Below, one piece after another: positions 10,789 through 21,730 of a DNA stretch of 64,000 nucleotides. The notes beneath the pieces were generated by a model. That model made no database searches. It saw nothing but the letters and a program-made list of their open reading frames with translations, and was not told the DNA's origin. The stretch comes from Sporocytophaga sp. (GTDB lineage: Bacteria > Bacteroidota > Bacteroidia > Cytophagales > Cytophagaceae). The stretch is from NCBI GenBank assembly GCA_024707265.1, contig JANQAB010000001.1:7501-71500 (forward strand), given 5' to 3'. The number at the start of each line of letters is the position of its first letter. The stretch's first letter is position 1. The position numbers were made by a program, and so were the translations under genes.

Positions 10789-13346
10789 TCATTCATCAAA
10801 ATCAAAAAACTTAGGACCATCATCTTTAGCCGGATTGTCTTCTACAGGCTCCGGAGGATCTTCAGATACATTTTCTCTTCTTTTTGGCTTAAATATATCC
10901 AGCAACTCTTTTTTCTCTTTCTTAAGATCCTCTTTGATCTTATTCTTTGTGCGCTTGGTGTCGTATGCAATCTTATAATTTTCAGTTGTTCCTTTTAAAG
11001 TAAGGAATACAACTGACTGCCCCCTCTTGTCATCTTCAATTGCACCGAAAGCTTCCTCCCTTTCTTTGTGTTTTCTTTTAAAGTTTTTTAAAGGAACAGT
11101 TAATCTGTAGTCCATCACATGATCAAATGTATGTGTACCAGAAACTGAAATAGTGGAAATATTTGTAACTATAGTCATTTCAGGAATCGTGATCACCCTT
11201 TTTTCTATATAGACTGTATTCTTCAATTCAGAGAATCTGACGTGCTCCAGCTCCTTTTCTTCAATGAATCTGGAAAGACTTTGCATGGGTTCGAAATTAT
11301 TAAGCTGTCCATTCAGAATCTTCATATCAACTTTAGCTACAAGACTTTTTTTCATCTATAGAAAACTTCTCGTTCATGCTCATAAACAAGTCAACATTAC
11401 CTGTGATTTCACCTTTCAGATTTTTATCTACAATAAATTTCTGATCAAAGTTATCGCACATGTAAAAGACACTATCGACCTGAATACCGTCCAGCACAAC
11501 CTCTGAAGTAAGTTCGATATTTGAAGGGCTTGCGAAATTAAGGTTTCCATTCACAACCAACTTTCCTCCTGCCAATTTGCAAGAAGCTCTTTCCAGAGAG
11601 ATCCAGGGATCCTTCATACTGTAGACACCTTTGACTTTTTTAGCATAGAATTTCTTGTAGCTAAATTTCTCTATTTCACAATTAAGATGTACTTCATACT
11701 TTTTGAAAAATGGAAAGACCTTTTCTTCTTTTTCCTCCCCTTCATCTTTTGAATCACCGGAAGACTTCTTAGGTGCCTTTCCGCCAGCACTCAGGAGCTC
11801 TTCCACATCTAGGTAACCAGAAACAAAATCGGCATCCACAAAGAGCTTTCTCTTTTTATTAAACATCCTTGCAAGGACATTTTTAAATAATCCATTAATT
11901 GTAAAATCGCTTCTTCCTATATTTCCTTTAAAATCATTTACAGCAATATCATTGTTATTGAAGAGAAAATCACCGCTGATATTTGAAAGTTTATAAGGAA
12001 TATTATCAATATGAATATTGATTTTACTGGCTATGATTTGTCCGCCGGCATTAAACTGATCAGGGTTTTTTCTTAACTCTTCCGAACTACCAGTAAAGTT
12101 GATATCGAAGTCCAGATTACCAGTAGCTTCCTTAACTTTTTCGACGGGATAAAAAGAAAATATAGACTGAAGCGACAAGGAACCTTCTGCTTTGAAGCGA
12201 ATAAAAGGATTTTGAAAATTTTCAAGAAGAAAGTCTCCCTTTACCGGCTTATTATCCAGAGTAAAACTAATGTCCGATAGTTTTAGAAAGGACGTCTTTG
12301 CATGGTGTTTATTTCCGTTGGAAAAATAGCCGACAAGATTTACCTTTTCCAGACGACCTTTGTAATCAGGATGAAAGATAGAAGTATTGCTGATTCCAAA
12401 CTCAACAACTATCAATGGATTTTTAGATTCGCTGATTTCTCCTTTTACAGATGACTTAAAAAAGATATTCCCGGAACTCGCATAAGAGGAAAAATTCTCT
12501 GCAATTTTTTTGGGCATCAGGCTTACAAGAGTCTGTATCTGGCCTTTTTTGCCTTTGAACTCAAAGTCAATGTATTTTTTGTCTTTATAGGAAAACGATC
12601 CGGAGAGGTCAAACTCAGATTTTTTCTACTTTGAGATTAGAAGGCAGGACGATAAACTGATCTCTTTCATTATCCAATATTAACTCACTAAGGATCTCAA
12701 GATTTTTTTCTTTGAAATAATCATGACCAGCAGCATGGATTTTATGAGAAACCAAATTTCCATCCAGACCGATATTATATCTCTTTTGTTCTAGTTTAAT
12801 CTTTGCTGCCAAATCTTTTGCCAGCAGGTAGTATCCCTGACCTTTTATTTCATTTACAAAAGACAGTTCTACATTATTCAGCTTTATTTTTTTAAGATTA
12901 AAGCCAACCTCTTCAGAAGCGGAAGTCGTATCTGTCTTAAATATTTCATAGTTCGCTCTCCCCTTTTCGTCTGTTCGAATTGCAATCTTTCCGTCTTCAA
13001 TATAGAGATGGCTGATGACATATCTTTTTTGCAGCAGGTCCCAGGGATCGAATGCGAGAAAGAGTTCAGCTGCTTCAGCAAGCTTCAGATCACTACCTTC
13101 TATACTTTCTGCTATTTTGACATTCTTAAACTCAAGAGTAATTTGAGGAAATTTCTGAAAGATTGACACGTCGACATTAGGATCCAGGTCAACTTTTGCC
13201 GTGAGGTAAGTATTTAACTCCTTAATAGTAAGGGCTATAATTTCTTTTTTATAAAAAGCCACCACCCCGGCTACAATTCCAACCAGTAGCAGCAAAACGA
13301 GTGCAATGATGAGCACTACCTTTCCGATTATTCTGAGTACTTTCAA
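10789..13346 (-). CDS. AsmA-like envelope protein, broken by two homopolymer frameshifts
   Basis: Three consecutive minus-strand frames (12615-13346, 11333-12517, 10789-11355) belong to one protein. Part 1 has a membrane anchor at residues 10-33 and an AsmA-like lead (AKVDLDPNVDVSIFQKFPQI). Removing one A at the A6 run (plus 12620-12625) joins it to FDLSGSFSYKDKKY; removing one at the A7 run (plus 11346-11352) joins IDEK to SLVAKVDMKILNG. The repaired protein is 851 residues. AsmA/TamB-like proteins bridge the envelope and affect outer-membrane lipid homeostasis. The C-terminal end is very acidic and lysine-rich. Both breaks look like base-calling errors. Confidence 0.8.
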
Positions 13347-13454
13347 TTCAATTATTTGAGACTACAAATCAAAAATTTTTTTTGCGTATTTCTACGAGTC
13401 TTAGCACTTTTTAGAACGGACGAAAAAAATATTTAATTTTTTTTGACCAAGGTG

Positions 13455-13484
13455 TTGCATTTATGAAAAAACCCTGTACCTTTG
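13455..13484 (+). promoter_or_regulatory. Bacteroidetes-type promoter of the tRNA-Val gene
   Basis: TTG at 13455-13457, a 19-bp spacer and TACCTTTG at 13477-13484. This matches the known Bacteroidetes housekeeping promoter pattern (TTTG or TTG, then TAnnTTTG about 19-20 bp later). It is 81 bp upstream of the tRNA gene. Confidence 0.75.
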
Positions 13485-13565
13485 CATCGCGATTTCGGAA
13501 AAGGGATAGAGAAAGCAAAGAAGTTGCTTCTACAAACCAAGAAACGAACGAAATTCAAACTTATT

Positions 13566-13640
13566 GGGAGCTTAGCTCAGCTGGTTCAGAGCACCTGCCT
13601 TACAAGCAGGGGGTCACTGGTTCGAACCCAGTAGCTCCCA
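13566..13640 (+). tRNA. tRNA-Val (anticodon TAC)
   Basis: 75 nt. Acceptor arms GGGAGCT and AGCTCCC pair perfectly with A as discriminator base. The anticodon arm is CCTGC-CTTACAA-GCAGG, anticodon TAC, reading GUA valine codons. The T arm is CTGG-TTCGAAC-CCAG. CCA is not encoded, which is common in Bacteroidetes. tRNA 3' ends are frequent integration sites, but I found no second copy of this 3' end in the window. Confidence 0.97.
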
Positions 13641-13658
13641 CCTCATTTTCAAACAGAT

Positions 13659-13687
13659 AGCCTCATCAAACGATGAGGCTTTTTTTA
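13659..13687 (+). terminator. Rho-independent terminator of the tRNA-Val transcript
   Basis: AGCCTCATC and GATGAGGCT form a 9-bp stem with a 4-base loop, followed by T7. It lies 19 bp downstream of the tRNA gene. Confidence 0.9.
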
Positions 13688-14145
13688 TGTGCGTGTATTG
13701 TGCGTGTGTTTATCCTCGTTTGCCAATTAATTCTTCTGAAAGAATTAAAACCAGTCATGGTAATCAATAATTAAGAAAGCACTTCTATAACCATAGAATT
13801 CTAACAGAAAAATAATTTATATTTAACTTCTATAAACGGTAATTTAAATTTGAGTTCCTTTTGATTCCTTTCTTTGATCTTATCTTCTTAATTTAGCTTA
13901 ACGTAATTCTAAAATGACAATATAGTTCATAATAAGATCATGGTTATACTGGTTGAAATGAAGGAAACGAATATCTGGTTGGCGGAACAATTTAATGAAT
14001 CAGATCTAAGGAATCACTTTTTTCAATTAAGTGAATACTATAAAGGTGGATGTGAGGGAGTTGCTGGTTTTCTACCAAAAAAGATATCATATATTTAGAT
14101 ACCGTTTATAAAATAAACGTATTTATTAATACAACTTTTTTATAT
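13688..14145. other. Intergenic region before the restriction operon, one weak small frame
   Basis: 458 bp between the tRNA terminator and hsdR. AT-rich. A plus-strand frame at 13940-14098 encodes 52 residues (MVILVEMKETNIWL at the start, ending PKKISYI). I do not recognise it; it could be a real small gene or a remnant. No integrase, att-like direct repeat or RNA gene was recognised. Confidence 0.4.
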
Positions 14146-16555
14146 ATGCTATCCAAGAAAGATTTATCTGAAAGAGATATTTGTACCAAGTTTATAACTC
14201 CAGCTATTGAACAAGCTGGCTGGGATAAGCTTACTCAATTACTAGAAGAAGTTTCTTTCACAGATGGCAAAATTTATGTTCGCGGTAAAATGACCGCAAG
14301 AGGAAAGCAAAAAAGGGCAGATTACATTCTCTATTACAGGCCCAATATTCCCATTGCCATTATTGAAGCTAAAGATAACAAGCATTCTGTCAGAGCGGGA
14401 ATACAACAAGCTTTAGAGTATGCTCAAATCCTCGATATTCCTTGTGTCTTCAGCAGCAACGGAGACGGTTTTTTATTCCATGATAGAACTACAACTGATG
14501 GAAATATAGAAACCGAAATTGACATAGATAACTTTCCCTCACCTGAAAAACTTTGGGAGAAGTATAAAAAATACAAAGGCATTACATCTCCCTCTGCTGA
14601 AAAAATTGCTTCGCAAGATTATTACTTTGACGGTTCAAATCGTAAACCGAGATATTACCAGCAGATTGCAGTAAACAGAACTGTAGAAGCTATTGCCAAA
14701 GGACAAAATCGAATTCTTTTGGTAATGGCTACCGGGACAGGAAAAACATATACCGCTTTTCAAATTATTCACCGGCTTTGGAAAAGCGAAGCAAAAAAAC
14801 GCATATTATTTTTAGCTGACCGTAAAGCCTTGATTGATCAAACACGAAGAGGCGACTTCAAACACTTTAAAGATAAAATGACGGTAGTAAAAAACCGGCA
14901 AATCGATAAGAGCTATGAAATTTATCTGGCTTTATATCAAGGATTATCAGGTTCTGATGAGGATACCAATGTGTACAAGCAGTTCTCTCCTGACTTCTTC
15001 GACCTGATTGTAATTGATGAATGTCACAGAGGAAGTGCCAAAGAGGATAGTGCATGGAGAGAAATTTTATCATATTTCAAAAAGGCGACACATATTGGCT
15101 TAACAGCTACACCAAAAGAAACCAAAGATACTAGCAACACAGAGTATTTCGGCGATCCGGTTTATACCTATACGTTAAAACAAGGAATAGAAGATGGATT
15201 TCTCGCCCCTTATCGTGTAATAAGAATTGGCTTAAATGTGGATGCGGAAGGCTGGCGGCCCGAGCAAGGAAAAACTGACAAGAACGGAAACAAAGTAGAA
15301 GACCGAATATATAACCGTATTGACTTTGATCGCAATCTGGTGATCGAAGAACGTACTGAATTGGTTGCTCAAAAACTAACGGAATTTTTAAAGGGGTATG
15401 ACCGATTTGCTAAGACCATTGTGTTTTGCATGGACATTGACCATGCTGAACGTATGCGTTCAGCTTTGGCAAGGCAGAACGCGGATCTGATCGGTGAAAA
15501 TCACAAATATGTAATGCAGATCACCGGGGATAATGAAGAAGGAAAAAGAGAGTTGGATAACTTTATTAATCCGGAAGAAAAGTATCCAGTGATAGCTACT
15601 ACTTCTGAGTTAATGACAACTGGTGTGGATGCCCAAACATGCAGAGTAATAGTATTGGACGCTAATATTAATTCCATGACCAAGTTCAAGCAAATTATTG
15701 GTCGAGGGACACGAATAAATGAAGAGTTCGGAAAATTATACTTCACCATTTTAGATTTTAGAAATGCTACGGATCTCTTTGCTGATAAAGATTTTGACGG
15801 TGATCCAATCAGACTTAAGCCTGTTTCTCAGGAAGATGATTTATCTTTTGTAGTAATTGAAGAAGAAGAAAATACAGTTGCTGTTTTTGACGAAATTTCA
15901 GGCGAAGAAATAACTTTTGAAAAACCAATATTACGATACCCAGCTGGATCTCAGCTTGAGAGCAATTGGATAGCAAAAGAATCTAATGGTAATAATGGAA
16001 AAGTCTACGTAAACGGAGTGGATGTATCCGCTTTAATAATCCGTGAAATTTATTTCGACCAGCATGGAAAACCAATAACCACTAGTTTAAAGGACTACAC
16101 CAAAGAAATCATAAAAGAAAAATTTGCATCCCTGGATGACTTTCTGACCAAGTGGAATGCAAGTGAACGTAAGGAAGCTATAATAGAGGAACTACAGGAA
16201 CAAGGTGTTTTAGTAGAAGCATTGTACGAAGCTGTAGACAAAGTTGATTTATTTGATCTGATCTGCCATGTTGCTTTTGACCAACCTCCACTAACAAGAA
16301 AAAGAAAGAGCCAACAATGTAAAGAAGCGCAACTACTTTGCCAAGTATGGTAAACAAGCTAAAAAGGTATTGGAAGCTTTATTGGATAAATATGCAGATG
16401 AGGGAATAACTAATATTGAGAGTATGGAAGTTTTGAGGGTAAATCCATTTGACGAAATGGGTTCACCGATAGAAATAATAAATCAGTTTGGTAGCAAAGA
16501 AAAATATCAGGTGGCACTAAGAGAATTAGAACTTGAATTATATAAATTAGGATAA
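14146..16555 (+). CDS. hsdR: Type I restriction enzyme R subunit, one homopolymer frameshift near the 3' end
   Basis: ATP-dependent translocase and nuclease of a type I restriction system. The N-terminal PD-(D/E)xK nuclease shows RADYILYY and AIIEAKDN near residues 57-77. The SF2 motor shows MATGTGKT (about 193), DECHRGS (about 290), LTATPK, and IGRGTRINE. The open frame stops at 16353, then resumes at 16370. Removing one A from A5 at 16299-16303 gives LTRKERANNVKKRNYFAKYG and a protein of 802 residues ending at 16555. This is the first gene of a hsdR, phosphoribosyltransferase-like, hsdM, hsdS, DUF4365 operon. Confidence 0.9.
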
Positions 16556-17096
16556 ATGGTCGATATTTTTATACATCAATACCAGAATGGAGAGCTTGCA
16601 AGTGCTTATAATGCGGCACATAAATACCGTTTTGCAAGAAAGATGGGTATGAATACAATCTTGCTTGAAAAGACATGGCAAAGGGGTAAAAAAAGTATTG
16701 GACCAATTGAATGATCGGATAAGAGAAAAGTTTAATACTACATATCCATTTGCGTTTGCTATTGCACCTAGCAATACAAAATTATTTGTTAAAGATATCG
16801 AATCCTCTATTATAACCTCATTATCCAAAGGAATAAACATTAGTAATTGCTTTTCTAAAATTAATGGTTTTGATGCCGGAAAAACTAATGAGATTTTATC
16901 AAATGATCAATTAAAAAAATCAATAGAACTAAATAAAGAATGTTTTAATGAATTGGTAAGCTTGGACATTATAAATATTCTATTGCTTGATGATGTTTAT
17001 GCTTTAGGAAACACATTCAATGCAATGAAACTCTTAATAAATGAGACAGATAGTACTAAGAATATTATTACAGCGACAATATTAAAAACTACATGA
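16556..17096 (+). CDS. Phosphoribosyltransferase-like protein inside the type I restriction operon, frameshifted
   Basis: Starts with ATG one base after the hsdR stop codon and overlaps the hsdM start by 4 bases, so it is translationally coupled on both sides. The frame breaks at A7 (16688-16694). With one A removed it reads TWQRGKKVLDQLNDRIREKFN and gives 179 residues. Near the C terminus NILLLDDVYALGNTFNAM matches the phosphoribosyl-pyrophosphate binding motif (hydrophobic strand, DD, then GxT). The N-terminal part (NGELASAYNAAHKYRFARK) and the rest are unfamiliar. PRTases move phosphoribosyl groups in nucleotide metabolism; some act in defense or regulation. Its role with the restriction enzyme is unknown. 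Confidence 0.65.
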
Positions 17097-18529
17097 GCAA
17101 TATATCAGGCATTTTAAAAAGCATTCAAAACATCATGTGGCAGGATACTGGCTTGAATGGAGATGCCCAACGAATAGAACAGTTAGGCTGGATGCTTTTT
17201 CTAAAAATTTTTTCAGATAAAGACAAAGAATTAGAATTATTAGACAGCAAGTACAAATCACCTATACCTGATAAATTTCATTGGGTAAAAGAAAAAGGGA
17301 ACTGGGCTGGAGATGATGAGGGAATGACAGGGGATAAATTACTGGAATTTGTTGACCGTAAATTATTCCCTGCTTTACGAAATATTGATTTAAGTACGGG
17401 AAACCAGCGAGCAATAATTGTGCGTGAAGTTTTCGAAGGCAATAACAACTACATGAAAAGCGGTATCAACATCCGCAAGGTGTTGAATAAGCTTAATGAG
17501 ATTGATTTTAACATTACAAAAGACAGACACGCATTTGGGGAATTGTATGAAACAATTTTAAAGGGACTACAAAGCGCCGGTAAAAGTGGAGAATTTTATA
17601 CCCCCAGAGCGATTACCCAATTCATAACTGATATTATTGATCCGCAATTAGGTGAAAAGGTGCTGGATCCAGCATGCGGAACGGGTGGTTATCTAACATG
17701 TGCCATAGAGCATTTAAAAAAACAGGCTAAAAATGTTAAGGAGCGGAAAAGCATTGAGCAAAATGTTGCAGGGTGGGAATACAAACCCCTACCCTATCTG
17801 TTAGCTACAACCAATCTAATATTGCATGATATAGAGGTTCCCAATATTAAATTTGGTGATGCATTAGATCAACCTTTAAGTAATTACACTGAGAAGCATC
17901 GTGTTAATGTAATCCTTGCCAATCCTCCATTTGGTGGTATTGTAGCCAATAACAATGAGACAAATTTCCCTCAAACATTTCGTACCAAAGAAAGTGCTGA
18001 CCTGTTTTTAATACTGATTATTCATTTGCTAAAACAAGATGGCCGTGCAGGAATTGTTTTACCCGATGGTTCTTTAACCGGAGATGGTGTAAAACAAAGG
18101 GTGAGACAAAAGCTATTAGAAGAATGTAATTTGCATACTATAATACGTTTGCCGAACTCCGTATTTCAGCCATATGCTACAGTTGCGACGAATCTTTTAT
18201 TCTTTGATAAAGGAAAGCCAACAAAAGATATCTGGTACTATGAGCACCGTATGCCGGAAGATTACAAAGCTTATAGTAAATCAAAACCTATAAAGGCTGA
18301 AGAGTTTGAGCCAATAAAAATGTGGTGGAAAAAACGGAAAGAAAGTGAAGTATGCTGGAAGGTAAACTTCAAAACTATTATTGAAAGAGGTTATGATTTA
18401 GACATCAAGAACCCGAACAAACCGGAAGAAGAGAGAGATTACAGTAGTACTGAATTAATTAAGATGTTGGGTCAAAGTTTTGAAAAAAGTAATCAGTTGC
18501 TTAACCAATTAAAAGAGACGTTGAAATGA
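17093..18529 (+). CDS. hsdM: Type I restriction system DNA methyltransferase M subunit
   Basis: 478 residues, complete. N6-adenine methyltransferase: SAM-binding motif I DPACGTGGY near residue 193 and catalytic NPPFGG near 276. The helical HsdM N-domain is at residues 1-140 (QRIEQLGWMLFLKIFSDKD). It protects host DNA by methylating the site chosen by HsdS, and is part of the restriction complex. ATG overlaps the upstream gene end and its own stop overlaps the hsdS start (ATGA). Confidence 0.95.
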   Translation: MSNISGILKSIQNIMWQDTGLNGDAQRIEQLGWMLFLKIFSDKDKELELLDSKYKSPIPDKFHWVKEKGNWAGDDEGMTGDKLLEFVDRKLFPALRNIDLSTGNQRAIIVREVFEGNNNYMKSGINIRKVLNKLNEIDFNITKDRHAFGELYETILKGLQSAGKSGEFYTPRAITQFITDIIDPQLGEKVLDPACGTGGYLTCAIEHLKKQAKNVKERKSIEQNVAGWEYKPLPYLLATTNLILHDIEVPNIKFGDALDQPLSNYTEKHRVNVILANPPFGGIVANNNETNFPQTFRTKESADLFLILIIHLLKQDGRAGIVLPDGSLTGDGVKQRVRQKLLEECNLHTIIRLPNSVFQPYATVATNLLFFDKGKPTKDIWYYEHRMPEDYKAYSKSKPIKAEEFEPIKMWWKKRKESEVCWKVNFKTIIERGYDLDIKNPNKPEEERDYSSTELIKMLGQSFEKSNQLLNQLKETLK

Positions 18530-20496
18530 GCTGGACAAAAGTAAAATTAGGTGAGTTCCTTAAAGTTAGAGGTGAAAGATTTAAACCTAACGATAAAGCC
18601 ATTTCCGGGTTAAAGCGGATTGATAAAATTGATTTCTTAGGCAAAATATTTATTTCCGATAAACCATCAAACACCGACATGATTTTAATAAAAAAAGGTG
18701 ATCTGGTGATATCCGGAATAAATGTTGAAAAGGGAGCGATGGCTGTTTATACTGAAGAAAATGACATCACAGCTACTATTCATTATTCCTCCTATTACTT
18801 CGATGAGAACAAAATTGATATTGATTTTTTGAAACACTTCCTTAAAAGCCCTGAGTTTAAAAAAGCTTTAAAAGAACAGGTTCCTGGAGGAATTAAAACT
18901 GAAATAAAGCCAAAGCATCTTTTACCGCTATTAGTTGAAATACCTAACGACATTCAAGATCAAAAAAAGGTAGTCAAATTATTACAAGAAAGAAATTCAA
19001 AAATTGAAGCTATCTCAAATGAACTACACCTCCAATTTTCATTAGTCAAAAAGCTTCGTCAACAATTTTTACGAGAGGCTATCCAAGGAAAATTAGTTGC
19101 CCAAAATGCAAAGGACCAGTCCGCAAAGGAATTGCTAAAGAGAATAAAAGCTGACAAAGAAAAACTTATCAAGGTTAGAAAATATAAAAAGGGAAAAGAT
19201 TTTCCGACAATCAAACAAGAAGACATACCGTTTGTTATACCTGATTGCTGGGTTTGGGCTAGGTTCAATGATGTAGCTGAAATTCATTCCAACCTTGTTT
19301 CCCCATTTGAATTTCCCGATCACCCTCACATTGCTCCTGATAATATCGAAAAAAATACTGGAAAACTATTGCCATATAATACAGTATCAAAAGACAAAGT
19401 ACAAAGTGCTAATCATTATTTTTACCCAGGACAATTAATTTATTCAAAAGTACGTCCAAAGTTAAACAAAATAGTTAAGGTATCCTTTGAAGGGTTATGT
19501 AGTGCAGATATGTATCCAATAAAGACTTGGCTAGATACAGATTTTTTACAATACTGCATGTTGTCAGATTTTTTTTTGGATGAAGTTGATAAATTTGACA
19601 ATAGAGTTAAAATGCCCAAAATTAATCAGAATCAATTAGCTCAAATTCCTATTCCAGTCCCTCCGCTTGCTGAACAACAACGAATTGTACAGAAAATAAA
19701 AAAGCTATTCCTAGATTGTGATGTTTTAGAAAAAATTATCAAACAAAATATTTCACAGAATCAAAAGTTATTGCAGCAAGTTTTAAGAGAGGTTATCCAA
19801 CCTAAGCAAGAAAATCAAACACGAGAATCTTCAGCTCTTGTCATCAATTTTCATAAAGAAAATAGAATACAGAAACCTGTCTTATTAGAAACAGAAGAGA
19901 ATCATTTTGTAAAAAGGAAAATAATTGCTGCATATATAATTAACCAATCATTAGATGATCCAAAATTTGGAGATGTGAAGTTTGAGAAACTGCTACATCT
20001 TTCAGATTACTTTTCATTAAAACGAAATCTAGGTCAAAAATACTTTCAACAGGCAGCAGGTCCTTATGATAATGCTTTCACAATCCCATTTTTCAAGCAA
20101 GTATTAAAAGATAAATGGTTTAACCGGGGTAAAAAAGGAAATCAATTTACCTTCTCAGCAGGGCAAAATCACAGCAAATCAATCAACACTTATGATTATT
20201 TCTCAAACGAGGAATTAAAACGAGTGGATAGAATAATTGCATATTTTAAAAAATATGATTACGAGCAACCGGAGATTGTTTCTACTCTTTATGCTGTCTG
20301 GAATAATCGAATTATCCTTCAAAAAGAAATCAACGATGAATTGTTAATGGAAGATTTCTATGCATGGGATTCCCAAAAGAAAAAATATGAAAGAAATCGA
20401 CTTGAAAGCGCATTACAATGGATGAGGGAAGAAAACTTAGTACCAGATGGATGGGGAAATTTAATAGAGAAATCTAAGTCAAGGAAGAAAAGGTAA
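18526..20496 (+). CDS. hsdS: Type I restriction specificity subunit S with an extra C-terminal domain
   Basis: 656 residues, about 200 more than usual. Two target recognition domains: residues 1-190 (ends KLRQQFLREAIQGKLV) and about 235-430 (ends IPVPPLAEQQRIV and a coiled-coil spacer). The spacer motif LRQQFLREAIQGKL and its partner LLQQVLREVIQ are typical of HsdS. From about residue 440 there is an extra domain (KFEKLLHLSDYFSLKRN, QQAAGPYDNAFT) that faintly resembles the Panacea/DUF4065 fold, KL-KLLY-L then G-PYGPV. It is an inference only. The domain may add regulation to the restriction complex. Confidence 0.88.
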   Translation: MSWTKVKLGEFLKVRGERFKPNDKAISGLKRIDKIDFLGKIFISDKPSNTDMILIKKGDLVISGINVEKGAMAVYTEENDITATIHYSSYYFDENKIDIDFLKHFLKSPEFKKALKEQVPGGIKTEIKPKHLLPLLVEIPNDIQDQKKVVKLLQERNSKIEAISNELHLQFSLVKKLRQQFLREAIQGKLVAQNAKDQSAKELLKRIKADKEKLIKVRKYKKGKDFPTIKQEDIPFVIPDCWVWARFNDVAEIHSNLVSPFEFPDHPHIAPDNIEKNTGKLLPYNTVSKDKVQSANHYFYPGQLIYSKVRPKLNKIVKVSFEGLCSADMYPIKTWLDTDFLQYCMLSDFFLDEVDKFDNRVKMPKINQNQLAQIPIPVPPLAEQQRIVQKIKKLFLDCDVLEKIIKQNISQNQKLLQQVLREVIQPKQENQTRESSALVINFHKENRIQKPVLLETEENHFVKRKIIAAYIINQSLDDPKFGDVKFEKLLHLSDYFSLKRNLGQKYFQQAAGPYDNAFTIPFFKQVLKDKWFNRGKKGNQFTFSAGQNHSKSINTYDYFSNEELKRVDRIIAYFKKYDYEQPEIVSTLYAVWNNRIILQKEINDELLMEDFYAWDSQKKKYERNRLESALQWMREENLVPDGWGNLIEKSKSRKKR

Positions 20497-20508
20497 ATTA
20501 CAAATTTT

Positions 20509-21606
20509 ATGTCGCCCACATGGACTACAAATAAAACTATAGAGTTTAAAGGCGTTAATTTTGTTTCTACCATTGTTAACGACTCAGGATGCATCTTTGA
20601 CAAAAGAGATGGTTCTACAGATGTAGGGATTGATGGGTATATCGAATTTGTAGAGAATCAACGGCCAACAGGATTAACCATTGGCGTTCAAATAAAATCT
20701 GGAGATTCAAATTTAAGTGCCGACTCTTCAAAAATCTATTTTAAATCAGATCAAAGCCACTTTGCTTATTGGAATTCTTGTGTACTTGATATTGTAGGTA
20801 TCGTGTACATTCCTTCCGAGAATCAGGCTTATTGGATCAATATCAAAGCGTATTTGGAAGCAAATCCTGCCATAATTAAACGGGGTCCATTTCAGATTCC
20901 TATTGACAAAAGCAACATCTTTTCCGTTAAAACTTTCCGGGATTTTCACAATCACTTTACTACATACACTTTTCTTAAGAATAAAGTAGATGAAGAGGTA
21001 CACTTTGGAAAGACACTAAAATTATTTGCAAGTGATAACAGGTGGCAAAGGTTTGAGGGAATTAAATCTCTTTTTTATTACCATCGTAATGAAAAAGCGA
21101 CTTGGTTCTACTTATTAAAACAATTAGGTTCAGAAGAAGATTATTTCATCCAGCATCATTTGATCCGTATGTTTATTCATTTAGTGCCGGAGGGTGATAT
21201 ATGGTTGCATGCTGGAAATGTTATTAATGAATACATTGAAAAATATGCAAAAGATATTATAAAGAAAACTTATGGTGTAAAAGAAATAAAAATTCTTTTA
21301 CACCATATACATGAAAATGGGTTTAACAGAGGTTCAATAGGGAGGCATTTTCCAGCGCTTATAGATCTTATTCCTGACAGGATTGAATACTTAAAAAAGA
21401 TAATTCTTGATAGAGAAACAGATTCAAAAACTAGGTTTTTTGCAGCTGTATTGATTATTTATGATCTTCAATTTTATGATTTAGAAAGAGGGATTAATTT
21501 CGCTCAGAGCATGATCTCGAATTTTCCTGATGATTTAGACGACAGTGAAAGATTCCAGGGAATTAAAGAAATGCTGGAACAGGGTATTTTTTTAAATATT
21601 TATTGA
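20509..21606 (+). CDS. DUF4365 domain protein (predicted nuclease-like)
   Basis: 365 residues. The first 140 residues match DUF4365: STDVGIDGYIEF then GVQIKSGDS, with D and E/QxK positions like those of the PD-(D/E)xK nuclease fold. The remaining 220 residues are helical (HEAT-like feel: repeated helices with HHLIRMFIHLVPEGD and RFFAAVLIIYDLQF) and not recognised. It begins 12 bp after hsdS on the same strand, so it likely belongs to the restriction operon. DUF4365 genes are often seen near defense genes; function is not established. Confidence 0.7.
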   Translation: MSPTWTTNKTIEFKGVNFVSTIVNDSGCIFDKRDGSTDVGIDGYIEFVENQRPTGLTIGVQIKSGDSNLSADSSKIYFKSDQSHFAYWNSCVLDIVGIVYIPSENQAYWINIKAYLEANPAIIKRGPFQIPIDKSNIFSVKTFRDFHNHFTTYTFLKNKVDEEVHFGKTLKLFASDNRWQRFEGIKSLFYYHRNEKATWFYLLKQLGSEEDYFIQHHLIRMFIHLVPEGDIWLHAGNVINEYIEKYAKDIIKKTYGVKEIKILLHHIHENGFNRGSIGRHFPALIDLIPDRIEYLKKIILDRETDSKTRFFAAVLIIYDLQFYDLERGINFAQSMISNFPDDLDDSERFQGIKEMLEQGIFLNIY

Positions 21607-21730
21607 CTTAAAGTAAATTGGTAAATAAATTTTAAACTATTTACAAATAGTGCTATAGATATATAGTTATATAAAAACTTGAACTAAAACAAACATGAGC
21701 TCAAATTTGTGTTAATCTTAATTTATAAAA

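Noticed and set aside
13566..13640. tRNA-Val as integration site of the element
   Set aside because: No second copy of the tRNA 3' end was found in the window, and a full restriction operon lies between it and the element. It remains possible outside the window.
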